A stretch of DNA of 64,000 nt, taken from Demequina maris. Its GTDB lineage: Bacteria; Actinomycetota; Actinomycetes; Actinomycetales; Demequinaceae. The stretch lies in assembly GCF_000971155.1 (NCBI RefSeq), contig NZ_BBLX01000002.1, forward strand, positions 62,001-126,000, in the 5' to 3' direction. The notes below the pieces were generated by a model, which saw only the letters and a program-made list of their open reading frames with translations, had not been told where the DNA came from and did not search any database. This document shows, piece after piece, positions 8,666 to 17,923 of the stretch (position 1 is its first letter; each line of letters begins with the position of its first letter). A program made the position numbers and the translations under genes.

Positions 8666-9345
8666 CCGTCGCGGCCGTCGTCACGGCCGCGGGCTACGGG
8701 ACCCGGCTCGGGTCCGACCTTCCCAAGGCGCTCGTCGCCGTGGCGGGCATCCCGCTCGTCGCGCACGCCGTGCGCCGCATCGCGCGCGTCGCCACCCAGG
8801 TGGTGGTGACCGCGCCCCCCACCCATCTCGACGCGTTCGCGCGCGCCCTCGACGGACTGGAGGCGCGCATCGTCCCGGGCGCCGGCACGCGCCAGGAGTC
8901 GGTGAGCGCCGGCCTGGCCGCGCTGATGCTCGCGCCCGAGGACATCGTGCTCGTGCACGATGCGGCGCGCGCCTTCCAGCCCGTGCCCACCATGCGCGCC
9001 GTCGTCGCCGCGATCGAGGCGGGCGCGGACGGCGCGATCCCCGTGGTGCCCGTGGTCGACACGCTCGTGACCGCGCCCGGCCCCGACGGAGCGCTCGGCG
9101 AACCCGTCGACCGGACCCTGTTCCGGGCGGTGCAGACCCCGCAAGCCTTCCGCGCCGCGGTGCTGCTCGACGCGCACGAGCGGGGCGGCTCGTCCGCGAC
9201 CGACGACGCGACGCTCGCCCGCACGCTCGGGTACCGCGTGGTCGCGACCGAGGGGCACGAGCGCGGCGTCAAGATCACCCACGCCGGCGACCTCGCGCTC
9301 GCCGAGCACATCGCGGCACTGTCCGCGGAAGAGGAGATGGTGTGA
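8662..9345 (+). CDS. ispD: 2-C-methyl-D-erythritol 4-phosphate cytidylyltransferase
   Basis: A 227-residue enzyme of the MEP pathway that joins MEP and CTP to give CDP-ME. It starts with the nucleotide-binding motif [16 protein letters not shown] and contains LVHDAARAF and the late [13 protein letters not shown]. The GTG start overlaps the carD stop and its own stop overlaps ispF, forming a carD-ispD-ispF unit as in many actinobacteria. A CGCATCGTCC motif at 8866 is read here in the Ala-Arg-Ile-Val frame. Confidence 0.93.
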   Translation: MTVAAVVTAAGYGTRLGSDLPKALVAVAGIPLVAHAVRRIARVATQVVVTAPPTHLDAFARALDGLEARIVPGAGTRQESVSAGLAALMLAPEDIVLVHDAARAFQPVPTMRAVVAAIEAGADGAIPVVPVVDTLVTAPGPDGALGEPVDRTLFRAVQTPQAFRAAVLLDAHERGGSSATDDATLARTLGYRVVATEGHERGVKITHAGDLALAEHIAALSAEEEMV

Positions 9346-9818
9346 ACCTGCCCCGCACCGGGATCGGCGTCGACGTCCACGCGTTCGGCGGCTCGCGGCC
9401 GTTGATGGTCGCCGGCCTCGAGTGGCCGGGGGAGCCCGGGCTCGAGGGCCACTCCGACGCCGATGTCGCCGCGCACGCCGCGTGCGACGCGCTGCTGTCC
9501 GCCGCCGGGCTGGGCGACCTCGGGTCGAACTTCGGCACCTCGCGCCCCGAGTGGGCGGGCGCCGCGGGCGTCGCGCTGCTCGCCGAGAGCGCGCGGCTGG
9601 TGCGCGCGGCCGGGTTCGAGATCGGCAACGTCGCGGTCCAGGTGATCGGCAACCGGCCCAAGCTCGCGCCCCGTCGCGCGGAGGCCGAGGCGGCCCTGTC
9701 GGAGGCGTGCGGCGCCCCCGTGACCGTCGCCGGCACCACCACCGACGGGCTGGGCCTCACCGGCAGGGGCGAGGGCGTCGCGGCCATCGCGACCGCGCTG
9801 ATCGTCGCCTCCTCCTGA
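9342..9818 (+). CDS. ispF: 2-C-methyl-D-erythritol 2,4-cyclodiphosphate synthase
   Basis: A 158-residue trimeric zinc enzyme that cyclises CDP-ME-2P in the MEP pathway. The metal site DVHAF (Asp-x-His) and [11 protein letters not shown] are present, as is the C-terminal [15 protein letters not shown] motif. The GTG start overlaps the ispD stop (GTGA). No ispE is nearby; it is usually elsewhere in actinobacteria. The next gene, cysS, starts 76 nt later from its own promoter. Confidence 0.95.
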   Translation: MNLPRTGIGVDVHAFGGSRPLMVAGLEWPGEPGLEGHSDADVAAHAACDALLSAAGLGDLGSNFGTSRPEWAGAAGVALLAESARLVRAAGFEIGNVAVQVIGNRPKLAPRRAEAEAALSEACGAPVTVAGTTTDGLGLTGRGEGVAAIATALIVASS

Positions 9819-9882
9819 GGCTCACCACGGGGCGATGCTGGAGGTCGGGACCACCGCATCGTGCCTGCACGCACCTGACCGG

Positions 9883-9888
9883 TAGCCT
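9883..9888 (+). promoter_or_regulatory. -10 box (TAGCCT) for leaderless cysS
   Basis: TAGCCT ends 6 nt before the GTG at 9895; no ribosome site is present. Confidence 0.6.
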
Positions 9889-9894
9889 GGGCGC

Positions 9895-11319
9895 GTGACA
9901 CTCCGCCTGTATGACACCGCCACCCGCGACGAGCGCGTCTTCGAGCCGCTCAGCCCCGGGAAGGTGGGCATCTACCTGTGCGGACCCACGGTGCAGAGCG
10001 CGCCGCACGTGGGCCACCTGCGCAGCGCCGTCGCGTTCGACGTGCTGCAGCGCTGGCTCGAGCGTTCCGGCTACCAGGTGACCCTGGTGCGCAACGTCAC
10101 CGACATCGACGACAAGACCCTGGTCAAGGCCGCCGAGGCCGGCTGGGACTGGTGGGCGTGGGCGCTCCGCCACGAGCGCGAGTTCCAGGCCGCGTACGCC
10201 GCGGTGGGCGTGCGCCCGCCGGCCGCCGAGCCGCGCGCGACCGGCCACATCCCCGAGATCATCGCGCTGATCGCGCGCCTGATCGAGCGCGGGTACGCGT
10301 ACGAGAACGGGGGCTCGGTGTACTTCGACGTACGCTCGTACCCGCACTACGGCGCGCTCACCCGCCAGGCCCTCGACGACCTCTCGCCCGCGCAGGACTC
10401 TCCCTCCGAGGAGAAGCGCGACGTCCACGACTTCGCGCTGTGGAAGGCCCGCAAGGACGACGAGCCCGGCACCGCCTCGTGGGACTCCCCGTGGGGCCCG
10501 GGGCGTCCGGGCTGGCACATCGAGTGCTCCGCGATGGCGCAGCGCTACCTGGGCGACGCCTTCGACATCCACGGCGGCGGTCTGGACCTGCGCTTCCCGC
10601 ACCACGAGAACGAGCAGGCGCAGTCGCACGCCGCGGGCTACGGCTTCGCGCACCTGTGGATGCACTCGGCGTGGGTGACGCAGTCGGGCGCGAAGATGTC
10701 GAAGTCGCTGGGCAACGGGCTGCTCGTGTCCGAGGTGCTCGCGCAGCACGAGCCGGCCGCGCTGCGCCTCGCGCTCGCGGCCGTGCACTACCGGTCGATG
10801 CTCGAGTACTCGCCGCAGACCCTCGACGAGGCGTCCGCGCAGTGGGGCCGCTTCCAGGGCTTCGTCGCGCGCGCGTCGGAGAAGGTGGGCGCGCCGTCCG
10901 CGGCCGACGTCGCGACGGCGGAGCTGCCCGCCGCGTTCGTCGAGGCCATGGACGACGACCTGGGCGTGCCCCGCGCGCTCGCGGTGATCCACGAGACCGT
11001 CCGTGCCGGCAACGCCGCGCTGACGGCGGGGGACGACCAGGCGGTCGCCGTGGCGCTGCTCGCGGCGCGCGCGATGCTGGACGTGCTCGGCCTGGACCCG
11101 GCCGCTCCCGAGTGGGCGACCGAGAAGGCCGGCGCCTCGACCGCCGCGATGGCCGCGCTGGACTTCCTGGTGAAGGCCGACATCGAGGCGCGCGCCACCG
11201 CGCGTGCCGAGAAGGACTGGGCGACCGCGGACGCGATCCGCGACCGCCTGGCCGGCGCCGGGATCGTCATCGCGGACGCCGCCGACGGCGCGCGCTGGTC
11301 GCTCGCCAGCGAGGGCTGA
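9895..11319 (+). CDS. cysS: Cysteinyl-tRNA synthetase
   Basis: A 474-residue class I synthetase that charges tRNA-Cys. It has the HIGH-type motif in [12 protein letters not shown] (near residue 30), zinc ligands (Cys29, then GWHIECSAM and HHENEQAQ), and [10 protein letters not shown] near residue 268. Length and the late DALR-like domain ([22 protein letters not shown]) separate it from the shorter mycothiol ligase MshC. The GTG start sits 6 nt behind a -10 box, so the message is probably leaderless. A 109-bp repeat element follows the stop. Confidence 0.95.
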   Translation: MTLRLYDTATRDERVFEPLSPGKVGIYLCGPTVQSAPHVGHLRSAVAFDVLQRWLERSGYQVTLVRNVTDIDDKTLVKAAEAGWDWWAWALRHEREFQAAYAAVGVRPPAAEPRATGHIPEIIALIARLIERGYAYENGGSVYFDVRSYPHYGALTRQALDDLSPAQDSPSEEKRDVHDFALWKARKDDEPGTASWDSPWGPGRPGWHIECSAMAQRYLGDAFDIHGGGLDLRFPHHENEQAQSHAAGYGFAHLWMHSAWVTQSGAKMSKSLGNGLLVSEVLAQHEPAALRLALAAVHYRSMLEYSPQTLDEASAQWGRFQGFVARASEKVGAPSAADVATAELPAAFVEAMDDDLGVPRALAVIHETVRAGNAALTAGDDQAVAVALLAARAMLDVLGLDPAAPEWATEKAGASTAAMAALDFLVKADIEARATARAEKDWATADAIRDRLAGAGIVIADAADGARWSLASEG

Positions 11320-11330
11320 CCGCCTGGAGC

Positions 11331-11439
11331 GAGCACCCCTCCACACGAACTGAGCGCTCCTCCACACATCCAGCCCGATGTGAACGGGCACACGGCCGGA
11401 TCGGGTGTTCGGCGCATCGTCCCGTGTGGAGAGGCGCAC
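11331..11439. repeat. 109-bp inverted-repeat element, copy B
   Basis: Left end GAGCACCCCTCCACAC and right end GTGTGGAGAGGCGCAC (11424-11439). The internal GCGCTCCTCCACAC and TGTGAACGGGCACACGGCC match copy A. It holds a CGCATCGTCC motif at 11413. It lies between cysS and rlmB in the same orientation as copy A. Confidence 0.85.
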
Positions 11440-11466
11440 GGGGAGTCGGTCCCGTCCTGCGCCGTT

Positions 11467-11472
11467 TACCCT
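11467..11472 (+). promoter_or_regulatory. -10 box (TACCCT) for leaderless rlmB
   Basis: TACCCT ends 7 nt before the ATG at 11480, right after repeat element B; no ribosome site is visible. Confidence 0.55.
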
Positions 11473-11479
11473 TGTAGGC

Positions 11480-12442
11480 ATGGCTGGTAACTCGAAGCGC
11501 CGCGGCGCGACCCGGAACGCGGGATCCAAGAAGGGCGCATCCGTCGGCACCGGCGGCCACGGCCGCAAGGCGCTCGAGGGCAAGGGCCCGACCCCCAAGG
11601 CGGAGGACCGGCCGTACCACAAGGCGCACAAGGCGAAGGTGCGCGCCGAGAAGGAGGCCGCCAAGCGCCCGCAGAAGGGCGTCAAGGCGACCCCGCGCGA
11701 CCGCACGTCGGCCGCGTCCGACCTCGTCGTGGGCCGCAACAGCGTGCTCGAGGCCCTCCGCGAGGGCATGAAGGCCACGCAGCTGAGCGTCTTCAACCGC
11801 ATCGACGCCGACGACCGCGTCACCGAGATCGTCTCGCTCGCCGTCGAGCAGGGCCTCACCGTCCGCGAGGTCACCAAGGCGACGCTCGACGCGATCTCCG
11901 ACGGCTCGCCCCACCAGGGCGTCGCGCTCGAGGTGCCGCCGTACGAGTACGCGCACCCGCAGGACCTGCTCGAGGCGCCCGCCCCGGTGCGGATCGTCGC
12001 GCTCGACGGCATCCAGGACCCGCGCAACCTCGGCGCGATCGTGCGCTCGGCCGCCGCGTTCGGCGCGTCCGGCGCGCTCATCCCCGAGCGCCGCGCGGCC
12101 GGCATGACCGTCGCCGCGTGGAAGGTGTCCGCAGGCGCCGCGTCGCGCCTGCCCGTGGCACGCGCGACCAACATGGTCCGCACGCTCGAGGACTACAAGA
12201 AGGCCGGCTGCTTCGTGCTGGGCCTCGCCGGCGACGGCGAGGTCGACCTCCACGAGTCGAGCCTGCTCGACGGGCCGCTCGTGATCGTGGTCGGCGCCGA
12301 GGGCCAGGGCCTGTCCCGCCTGGTGCGCGAGACCTGCGACCAGGTCGTGTCGATCCCGATCGCCGCGTCCACCGAGAGCCTCAACGCCTCGGTCGCGGCC
12401 TCGATCGCGCTCTACGAGGCGTCGAAGGCGCTCTCCGCGTAG
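11480..12442 (+). CDS. rlmB: 23S rRNA 2'-O-ribose methyltransferase (RlmB/TrmH family)
   Basis: A 320-residue SpoU-type methyltransferase. A lysine-rich, basic N-terminal extension (residues 1-75) precedes the substrate-binding domain (DLVVGRNSVLEALREG) and the knotted SAM domain with motifs DGIQDPRNLGAIVRSAAAFG, VIVVGAEGQGLSRLV and IPIAASTESLNASVAASIALYE. The family methylates G2251 of 23S rRNA using S-adenosylmethionine. The ATG at 11480 is favoured by the -10 box and because the frame upstream runs into repeat element B. Confidence 0.9.
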   Translation: MAGNSKRRGATRNAGSKKGASVGTGGHGRKALEGKGPTPKAEDRPYHKAHKAKVRAEKEAAKRPQKGVKATPRDRTSAASDLVVGRNSVLEALREGMKATQLSVFNRIDADDRVTEIVSLAVEQGLTVREVTKATLDAISDGSPHQGVALEVPPYEYAHPQDLLEAPAPVRIVALDGIQDPRNLGAIVRSAAAFGASGALIPERRAAGMTVAAWKVSAGAASRLPVARATNMVRTLEDYKKAGCFVLGLAGDGEVDLHESSLLDGPLVIVVGAEGQGLSRLVRETCDQVVSIPIAASTESLNASVAASIALYEASKALSA

Positions 12443-12448
12443 CCGTCC

Positions 12449-12553
12449 CCGCGGTTCGCTCCGCACGGTTCCAGCTCCGACACGCCGCGCGCGGAGGCAC
12501 GATGCGCCGGTCGCCCCGGCGTGTCGCGCCTCGTTCCGTGCGGAGCGAAGCGG
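12449..12553. repeat. Large imperfect inverted repeat between convergent genes
   Basis: TTCGCTCCGCACGG (12455-12468) is repeated inverted at 12536-12549. Inside it, a CGACACGCC block pairs with GGCGTGTCG, and a GGCACGATGCGCC string sits at the apex. It fills the rlmB/DUF4032 gap and may act as a two-way terminator. The region 40060-40151 has the same plan and similar inner sequence. Confidence 0.7.
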
Positions 12554-12560
12554 TGCGGAC

Positions 12561-14048
12561 CTAGAAGCCGGCCTCCTCGGCGGCGGCGACCTCGTCCTCC
12601 TCGGCCTCGGACGCATCGGCCGCGCGCCGGTTGCGCTCCTCGATCTCGCCCGACAGCGGCGAGCGCTCGGGCGCGGCGATGCGGGTGGTGGCGCGGCGCA
12701 CGGTCGGCGGCGGCTCGGTGCCGGGCTCGGGCGAGGGCACCTCGCCCCACGCGTACGTGTTGTCGTTCTCGAACGGGTCGCGCTTCTCGAACTCGGTGCC
12801 CACCTCGTCGGTGAGCGCGGGCAGCTCGGCGGTCATCTCCGCGATGGAGCGGCCGAGCACGGCGCGCTCGTCGGGGCGCAGCGGCAGCACGTTCTTCACG
12901 TACGAGGCGGTCGCGACCGGCATCGGCACGTCCTTGCCCGCGGACTCGGCGAGGTACCAGCGGTGGTCGAGCACCTCGTGGAAGACCTGCGCCGGCTCGA
13001 GCTTGCCGCGCAGGTCGCGCGGCACGGCCCGGACGGTCGGCTCGAAGATCGCGGTGAGCCACTCGTGCGCGGCGAATGCCTCGTCGTCGTAGCTGCCGGC
13101 GCGCACCGCGCGGAACTCGTCGAGGTCGTTGAGCAGGCGTCGCGCCTGGTTCTCCTGCACGTCCAGGCCGGTGAGGCGCATGAGGCGGCGGGAGTGGAAG
13201 CCGGCGTCCACGACCTTCGGTCGGATGCGCAGGCCCTGCCCGTCGGGGGTGGAGAGCATGTCGAGCTCGCCCACGTCGAAGCCGAGCTCGTTGAGCTCGC
13301 GCACGCGCTCCGCGACCTTGAACGGGACGTTCTCGCCGAAGATCTCGGTCTCGGTGAGCGCGGCCCACAGCTTCGCGTACTTCGACTCGAGGCGCTCGCC
13401 GATCTTGAACGGGTCGATGCCCTCGTCGAGGTCCTCGTTGGCCTGCAGGTCGAGGATCTCGCCGATGATGTTGGTCGTCGCGATCTCGAGGTCGTAGGAC
13501 CGCTGGCCGTCGGTGAGGGTGGCGTGCAGGTCGCCGGTCTCGGCATCCACGAGGTACGCGGAGAACTCGGAGGCGTCGCGACGGAACAGCGCGTTCGACA
13601 GCGACACGTCACCCCAGTAGAAGCCGTTGAGGTGCAGGCGCACCAGCAGGACGGACAGCGCGTCGATCAGGCGGTTGAGCGTGCCCTTGCGCAGCGCGGT
13701 CGAGAACAGCGCGCGGTACGGGAGGGAGAACGCCAGGTGCTCGGTCACGAGCGCCGCGGACAGCTCCTCACCCGTCGGGGTCTTGCGCTGTGTCACCACG
13801 GCGACGGCGTGCACGCACGGCGTCTCCATGCGCTCGAGCTCGCGCAGCATCTGGAACTCGCGGTAGGCGATCTCGCGGTTGGTCTCCTTGACGGCGAGGA
13901 CGTTGGCCCCGTGGCGGACGAACCTCACCACGTGGCGCGAGAGGCCGCGCGGCAGCGCGGCGATGCGGTCCTCGGGCCAGGCGGAGAGGGGGATGTCCCA
14001 CGGGAGCTCCATCAGCGCCGGATCGGCGGCCCCGGTGATGTGCGGCAT
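12561..14048 (-). CDS. DUF4032 protein with a lipopolysaccharide-kinase-like fold
   Basis: A 495-residue protein. The first half resembles a kinase-like fold: VLAVKETNREIAYREFQML (Lys and Glu pair), then LHLNGFYWGDVSLSNALF with a catalytic-loop-like Asp and Asn, and AYLVDAETGDL in place of DFG. The rest is the helical DUF4032 part (KYAKLWAAL, then a region ending in an acidic tail). Function is unproven; a protein or small-molecule kinase role is inference. The ATG at 14048 has a TACGCT box 6 nt upstream; a longer frame to 14132 runs into repeat element C. Confidence 0.8.
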   Translation of the reverse strand: MPHITGAADPALMELPWDIPLSAWPEDRIAALPRGLSRHVVRFVRHGANVLAVKETNREIAYREFQMLRELERMETPCVHAVAVVTQRKTPTGEELSAALVTEHLAFSLPYRALFSTALRKGTLNRLIDALSVLLVRLHLNGFYWGDVSLSNALFRRDASEFSAYLVDAETGDLHATLTDGQRSYDLEIATTNIIGEILDLQANEDLDEGIDPFKIGERLESKYAKLWAALTETEIFGENVPFKVAERVRELNELGFDVGELDMLSTPDGQGLRIRPKVVDAGFHSRRLMRLTGLDVQENQARRLLNDLDEFRAVRAGSYDDEAFAAHEWLTAIFEPTVRAVPRDLRGKLEPAQVFHEVLDHRWYLAESAGKDVPMPVATASYVKNVLPLRPDERAVLGRSIAEMTAELPALTDEVGTEFEKRDPFENDNTYAWGEVPSPEPGTEPPPTVRRATTRIAAPERSPLSGEIEERNRRAADASEAEEDEVAAAEEAGF

Positions 14049-14054
14049 GGGTCC

Positions 14055-14060
14055 AGCGTA
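14055..14060 (-). promoter_or_regulatory. -10 box (TACGCT) for the leaderless DUF4032 gene
   Basis: On the minus strand TACGCT ends 6 nt before the ATG at 14048; no Shine-Dalgarno sequence is present. Confidence 0.5.
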
Positions 14061-14090
14061 TCGAGAGGCGCCCGGGACCCGTGGCGGCAG

Positions 14091-14199
14091 GTGCGCCTCT
14101 CCACACAGAATCTGCATCTCTCCACCAGCCACCAGGGACGATGCGCGGAGAACGTTCGCCTGGATCGTTTCAGAGCCGCGCGTGTGTGGAGAGGCGCAC
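14091..14199. repeat. 109-bp inverted-repeat element, copy C
   Basis: Perfect 17-bp ends: GTGCGCCTCTCCACACA (14091-14107) and its exact complement (14183-14199). The internal GCATCTCTCCACCAGC starts 21 nt after the first end box. Contains GGACGATGCG at 14136. It belongs with copy E (inverted relative to it) by the shared TGCATCT-TCCACCAGC and GAGCCGCGC blocks. Confidence 0.88.
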
Positions 14200-14223
14200 G
14201 GGGCGCATCGTCCCCGGGAACGC

Positions 14224-14265
14224 CGAAGGGGGCGGCCCCGGCGTGAACCGGGACCGCCCCCTTCG
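14224..14265 (-). terminator. Hairpin terminator after the sugar ATPase gene
   Basis: CGAAGGGGGCGG pairs with CCGCCCCCTTCG, with a further inner CCGG pairing. It lies just beyond the stop of the minus-strand ATPase gene. Confidence 0.75.
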
Positions 14266-14279
14266 GGAAGCGGTGAGGC

Positions 14280-15443
14280 TTACTTCGCGAGCGTGCGCGA
14301 CGCGTCGGTGTGGACCGCGTGCGTCGAGATGCGCTGCTGCGTGGCGGCCGAGAAGACGTGCTGCTCGCCCGGGCGGATGGTGACCCAGATGGTGTCGCCC
14401 TTCGCGGGGACGTCGCGCGGGTCGACGCGGACGATGCCCTCGCCGGAGCCGCCCACCGAGACCTCGGAGGCCGTGGCCAGCGGGGTCGGGATGGTGCCGT
14501 AGACGAACGCGTCCGAGCCGAGCTCCTCGACGACGTTGACCTCGACCGGGAACGCGCCCGGCGTGTTCGGGGCGACGCGGTCGAGCGACTCCGGGCGGAA
14601 GCCCAGGATGACGTCGCCCTTGTCGGCCTCGGTCATGTTGGCGACGGTGTCGCGCTCGAGCTGCACCTTCGAGTCGCCGACGAGCGCGTAGCCGTCCTCG
14701 ACGCGGAAGGTCGACAGGTTCATGGCCGGCGAGCCGATGAAGCCCGCGACGAACACGTTCTGCGGGGTGTCGTACATCTCGCGCGGCGTGCCGACCTGCT
14801 GGAGGAGGCCGTCCTTGAGGACCGCGATGCGGTCACCCATGGTGAGGGCCTCGACCTGGTCGTGGGTCACGTAGACGGTGGTGGTGCCCAGGCGACGCTG
14901 CAGCGCGGCGATCTGCGTACGCGTCTGGACGCGGAGCTTGGCGTCGAGGTTCGACAGCGGCTCGTCCATGAGGAACACCTGCGGCTGGCGGACGATCGCA
15001 CGACCCATGGCGACACGCTGACGCTGACCACCCGAGAGGGCCTTCGGCTTGCGGTCGAGGTACTCGGTGAGGTCCAGGATCTTCGCGGCGGCCTCGACGC
15101 GCTCGCGGATCGTGGCCTTGTCGACCTTGGCGATCTTGAGCGCGAAGCCCATGTTGTCCGCGACGGTCATGTGCGGGTACAGCGCGTAGGACTGGAACAC
15201 CATCGCGATGTCGCGGTCCTTGGGCTGGACGTGGGTGACGTCGCGGTCGCCCACGTAGATCGCACCCTTGTCGACGTCCTCGAGGCCCGCGAGCATGCGG
15301 AGCGAGGTGGACTTTCCGCAACCGGAGGGACCGACGAGGACGAGGAACTCGCCGTCGGCGATCTGGAGGTCGAGCTGGTCGACTGCCGGGCGCTCGGTGC
15401 CGGGGTAGATCCTCGACGCCTTGTCATAAGTAACGGTGGCCAT
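14280..15443 (-). CDS. ugpC: Sugar ABC transporter ATP-binding protein (MsiK/UgpC family)
   Basis: A 387-residue ATPase with Walker [11 protein letters not shown]-loop [12 protein letters not shown], signature [15 protein letters not shown], Walker [13 protein letters not shown] and switch His in [11 protein letters not shown]-terminal MOBE/OB region (from about residue 240) with GFRPESL and an end GEQHVF is typical of carbohydrate importers. No permease or binding protein is next to it, so it probably powers several sugar importers, as MsiK does in Streptomyces. A CCGGCA-N6-TGCCGG dyad lies at 15462-15479, just upstream of its ribosome site. Confidence 0.9.
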   Translation of the reverse strand: MATVTYDKASRIYPGTERPAVDQLDLQIADGEFLVLVGPSGCGKSTSLRMLAGLEDVDKGAIYVGDRDVTHVQPKDRDIAMVFQSYALYPHMTVADNMGFALKIAKVDKATIRERVEAAAKILDLTEYLDRKPKALSGGQRQRVAMGRAIVRQPQVFLMDEPLSNLDAKLRVQTRTQIAALQRRLGTTTVYVTHDQVEALTMGDRIAVLKDGLLQQVGTPREMYDTPQNVFVAGFIGSPAMNLSTFRVEDGYALVGDSKVQLERDTVANMTEADKGDVILGFRPESLDRVAPNTPGAFPVEVNVVEELGSDAFVYGTIPTPLATASEVSVGGSGEGIVRVDPRDVPAKGDTIWVTIRPGEQHVFSAATQQRISTHAVHTDASRTLAK

Positions 15444-15461
15444 GGCCAGTATTTCCCTTCA

Positions 15462-15479
15462 CCGGCAGGTACGTGCCGG
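15462..15479. promoter_or_regulatory. Dyad upstream of the sugar ATPase gene
   Basis: CCGGCA-GGTACG-TGCCGG is a perfect 6-bp dyad, 19 nt from the start at 15443. It may be a repressor site or a 5' leader hairpin. The rest of the 15444-15652 gap shows one GGACGATGCG motif (15626) and no gene. Confidence 0.4.
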
Positions 15480-15640
15480 ACGATCCGTTGTGAAGAGTGC
15501 CGCTGTGGTGTCCACTTTGACACTGCCGGGTTCTGTCCGGCCCGCCCATACTCTCACACCCCGACCGGGACCTGGGACCCCCTCCCGCCCCGGTGCCCGC
15601 GCATCCTCCCGAAGGGCCCTGGTGGGGACGATGCGCCCGG

Positions 15641-15646
15641 TAGGTT
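15641..15646 (+). promoter_or_regulatory. -10 box (TAGGTT) for the leaderless kinase gene
   Basis: TAGGTT ends 6 nt before the ATG at 15653; there is no ribosome site. Confidence 0.55.
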
Positions 15647-15652
15647 GAGGAC

Positions 15653-17248
15653 ATGGCCGGGCTTCAGCGCGAGGTGGGTGACATCGTCGGCGGCTACCGC
15701 GTGCTCGGGCGGCTGGGCTCCGGCGGCTCGGGATCGGTGTACCGGGTGGCCGACGAGGCGGGGCACGAGGCGGCCCTCAAGCTCGTCGACGCGCGCCAGG
15801 ACGAGGTGGCCGCCGCGCGGCTCGCGCGCGAGGTGCGCGCCCTCCAGTCGCTGCGCCACCCCGCGGTCCCGCACATCCTCGACGCCGAGCTCGACGAGGA
15901 CGAGACGTTCGTCGTCTTCGAGCTCGTCCGCGGCGAGACCCTCTTCGACCACGTGCAGCAGCACGGGCCTCTCAAGGGCGACGCGCTCGCGGCGTTCGCG
16001 GACCGCACCGCCTCCGCGCTCGAGGCGGTCCACGCGGCCGGAGTGGTGCACCGCGACGTCACGCCGTCGAACGTGATGATGAGCCCCGAGGGCCCGGTCC
16101 TCATCGACTTCGGGCTCGCGCACCGCTCGGACGACGCGCGCCTCACGCGCGAGGGCCTCGTGAGCGGCACCCCCGGCTATGTCGCGCCCGAGGTGATCGA
16201 CGGCGCCGAGCCCGGCACGCAGGCCGACCGCTGGTCCTGGGCCGCGACCGTCGCATTCGCGATGGCGGGGCGCGGTCCGTTCGGCTCCGGCTCCGGGGCG
16301 ATCGGGCGGACGCTCGAGGACGACGTCACCCTGCCCGACGTGCCGGGCGCGCCCGCGCTGCGCGCCGCGCTCGGCCGCGACGTCAAGGCGCGCCCGGGCA
16401 TGCGCGACGTGGTCGCGGCGCTGCGCGGCGCCACCGTCGCGATGCCGGCGCTGCCGCCCACCGCGGTCGCGCCCACCGGCCTCATGGCCGAGGGCTGGGA
16501 GGACCCCGACGCCACGGCGGTCCTGCCCAGCGGCGAGCAGTCGCTCCCCACGGCCTACGGGGACGATGCGGAGCACCACTGGGTCGAGGACCTCCCGTGG
16601 GAGGAGGACGGCGAGGACGAGCACCACCTCGACGAGGAGCCCGAGGTCTGCCCGGTCGCGCCGCGGCGCAGGCTCCTGCTCGGGCTCGCGGCGCTCGTGG
16701 TGGTCGCCGCCGCTCCGCTCGCGCCCACCCTGTCGTTCCTCGTGATGGCGGGCGTCGCGATCCTCGCGCGCGGGGTGTGGCGCCGCAGCGTCGCGATCCA
16801 GGCCGCCGAGGTCAGGCGCGGCCGCCGCCGCACCTCCGACACCGTGGTGCAGACCATCGGCCTGCCGTGGCACACGCTGCGCGCCGCCGCCGAGGCGGTG
16901 CCGGCCATCCTCACCTCGGCCGCGCTCGGCATCGGCGTCGGCGCCGGGGCATGGTGGCTCGTGTCATCGGGCAACGTCGTCGGCGCATCGTCCGACGCCC
17001 AGTACTACGGTCACGCCGGCGCGCTCGCGCTCGGTGCGCTGGTCGCGGTCGTCGCGATGGCCTACGGGCCCTTCATGTCGGGCACGCGCGAGGGCGCGCA
17101 CCGGATGGCCGCCGCGGTCTCGCCCACGGGCGGGCTGCGCGCCGCGTGGACGCTCGTCGCGCTCACCGCGATCCTGGTCGCCGCGATCGGGATCTACGTG
17201 CAGCTCGCGCCATGGTGGTGGCCGCTGCCGGACCTCGCGATCGGTTGA
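15653..17248 (+). CDS. Membrane Ser/Thr protein kinase
   Basis: A 531-residue Hanks-type kinase. The glycine loop is GRLGSGGSGSVYR, the lysine lies in AALKLVDA, the catalytic loop is HRDVTPSN and the DFG motif DFGLAHR, followed by SGTPGYVAPEV. The kinase domain ends near residue 265. An acidic linker is followed by four hydrophobic segments (about 340-385, 420-445, 450-475, 500-525) without the PASTA repeats of PknB, so the substrate or ligand is unknown. Two GGACGATGCG-type motifs lie in the gene, read as Asp-Asp-Ala and Ala-Ser-Ser, both in non-conserved positions. Confidence 0.88.
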   Translation: MAGLQREVGDIVGGYRVLGRLGSGGSGSVYRVADEAGHEAALKLVDARQDEVAAARLAREVRALQSLRHPAVPHILDAELDEDETFVVFELVRGETLFDHVQQHGPLKGDALAAFADRTASALEAVHAAGVVHRDVTPSNVMMSPEGPVLIDFGLAHRSDDARLTREGLVSGTPGYVAPEVIDGAEPGTQADRWSWAATVAFAMAGRGPFGSGSGAIGRTLEDDVTLPDVPGAPALRAALGRDVKARPGMRDVVAALRGATVAMPALPPTAVAPTGLMAEGWEDPDATAVLPSGEQSLPTAYGDDAEHHWVEDLPWEEDGEDEHHLDEEPEVCPVAPRRRLLLGLAALVVVAAAPLAPTLSFLVMAGVAILARGVWRRSVAIQAAEVRRGRRRTSDTVVQTIGLPWHTLRAAAEAVPAILTSAALGIGVGAGAWWLVSSGNVVGASSDAQYYGHAGALALGALVAVVAMAYGPFMSGTREGAHRMAAAVSPTGGLRAAWTLVALTAILVAAIGIYVQLAPWWWPLPDLAIG

Positions 17249-17362
17249 TCCGGCACCTGCCAGGAGGTCCGCGGAACACGACGCCGCCTCGGGACGTTGG
17301 GCGGGCATGCTGCCCGCGGCACGGGCGGTACCGTGAGCGTGATCGAAGCGAGGAGGGTGGCG

Positions 17363-17872
17363 ATGAGCACCGAGGCCGTCGAGACGGGCACCGAGGCGCC
17401 CACGGGGCGCTGGACGACCGTGCAGCCATGGCTGAGCCTCGTGGTTAGGGTCGCCATGGCGGTGATCCTCATCGCCGCCGCGGTCCCGAAGATGCTGGAC
17501 ATCCCGCAGTCGATCATCGCGGTGCGCGCGTACCGGATCCTGCCCGAGGCGGTCGTGCCGCTCGTGGGCACGATGCTGCCGTTCCTCGAGCTCCTGCTCG
17601 CCGCCTTCCTGCTGGCGGGCCTCTTCACGCGTCTCTCGGCGATCGTGTGGCTCGTGATGATGGCCGCGTTCATGACCGGCGTGATCTGGGCGTGGGCCCA
17701 CGGGCTCAGCATCGACTGCGGCTGCTTCGGCGGCGGCGGCGACGTGGCCGAGGGCACCACCAACTACCCGCTGCACATGCTCGAGCGCACGGGCTTCGTC
17801 GTGCTGGGCACGTATCTGCTCATCTGGCCCCGCTCGAAGTTCTCGGCCGACGCGTGGATGCGGGCCGCGTGA
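17363..17872 (+). CDS. MauE/DoxX-family redox-associated membrane protein
   Basis: A 169-residue protein with four hydrophobic segments (about 25-45, 60-90, 95-115, 140-160) and the conserved DCGCFGGGG motif between the third and fourth, typical of MauE-like members of the DoxX superfamily that support disulfide formation. The ATG at 17363 follows AGGAGGG by 5 nt and is preferred over GTG codons at 17333 and earlier. It precedes a DsbA-like thioredoxin by 51 nt, so the two probably form an oxidative folding module. Confidence 0.82.
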   Translation: MSTEAVETGTEAPTGRWTTVQPWLSLVVRVAMAVILIAAAVPKMLDIPQSIIAVRAYRILPEAVVPLVGTMLPFLELLLAAFLLAGLFTRLSAIVWLVMMAAFMTGVIWAWAHGLSIDCGCFGGGGDVAEGTTNYPLHMLERTGFVVLGTYLLIWPRSKFSADAWMRAA

Positions 17873-17923
17873 CGCGCATCGTCTAGATTTCTGCTGACCC
17901 CGTCGAACCAACCCTGGAGACCC

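Noticed and set aside
9895-11319. Mycothiol ligase MshC instead of CysS
   Set aside because: Length of 474 residues and the full C-terminal tRNA-binding region fit CysS; MshC is shorter.
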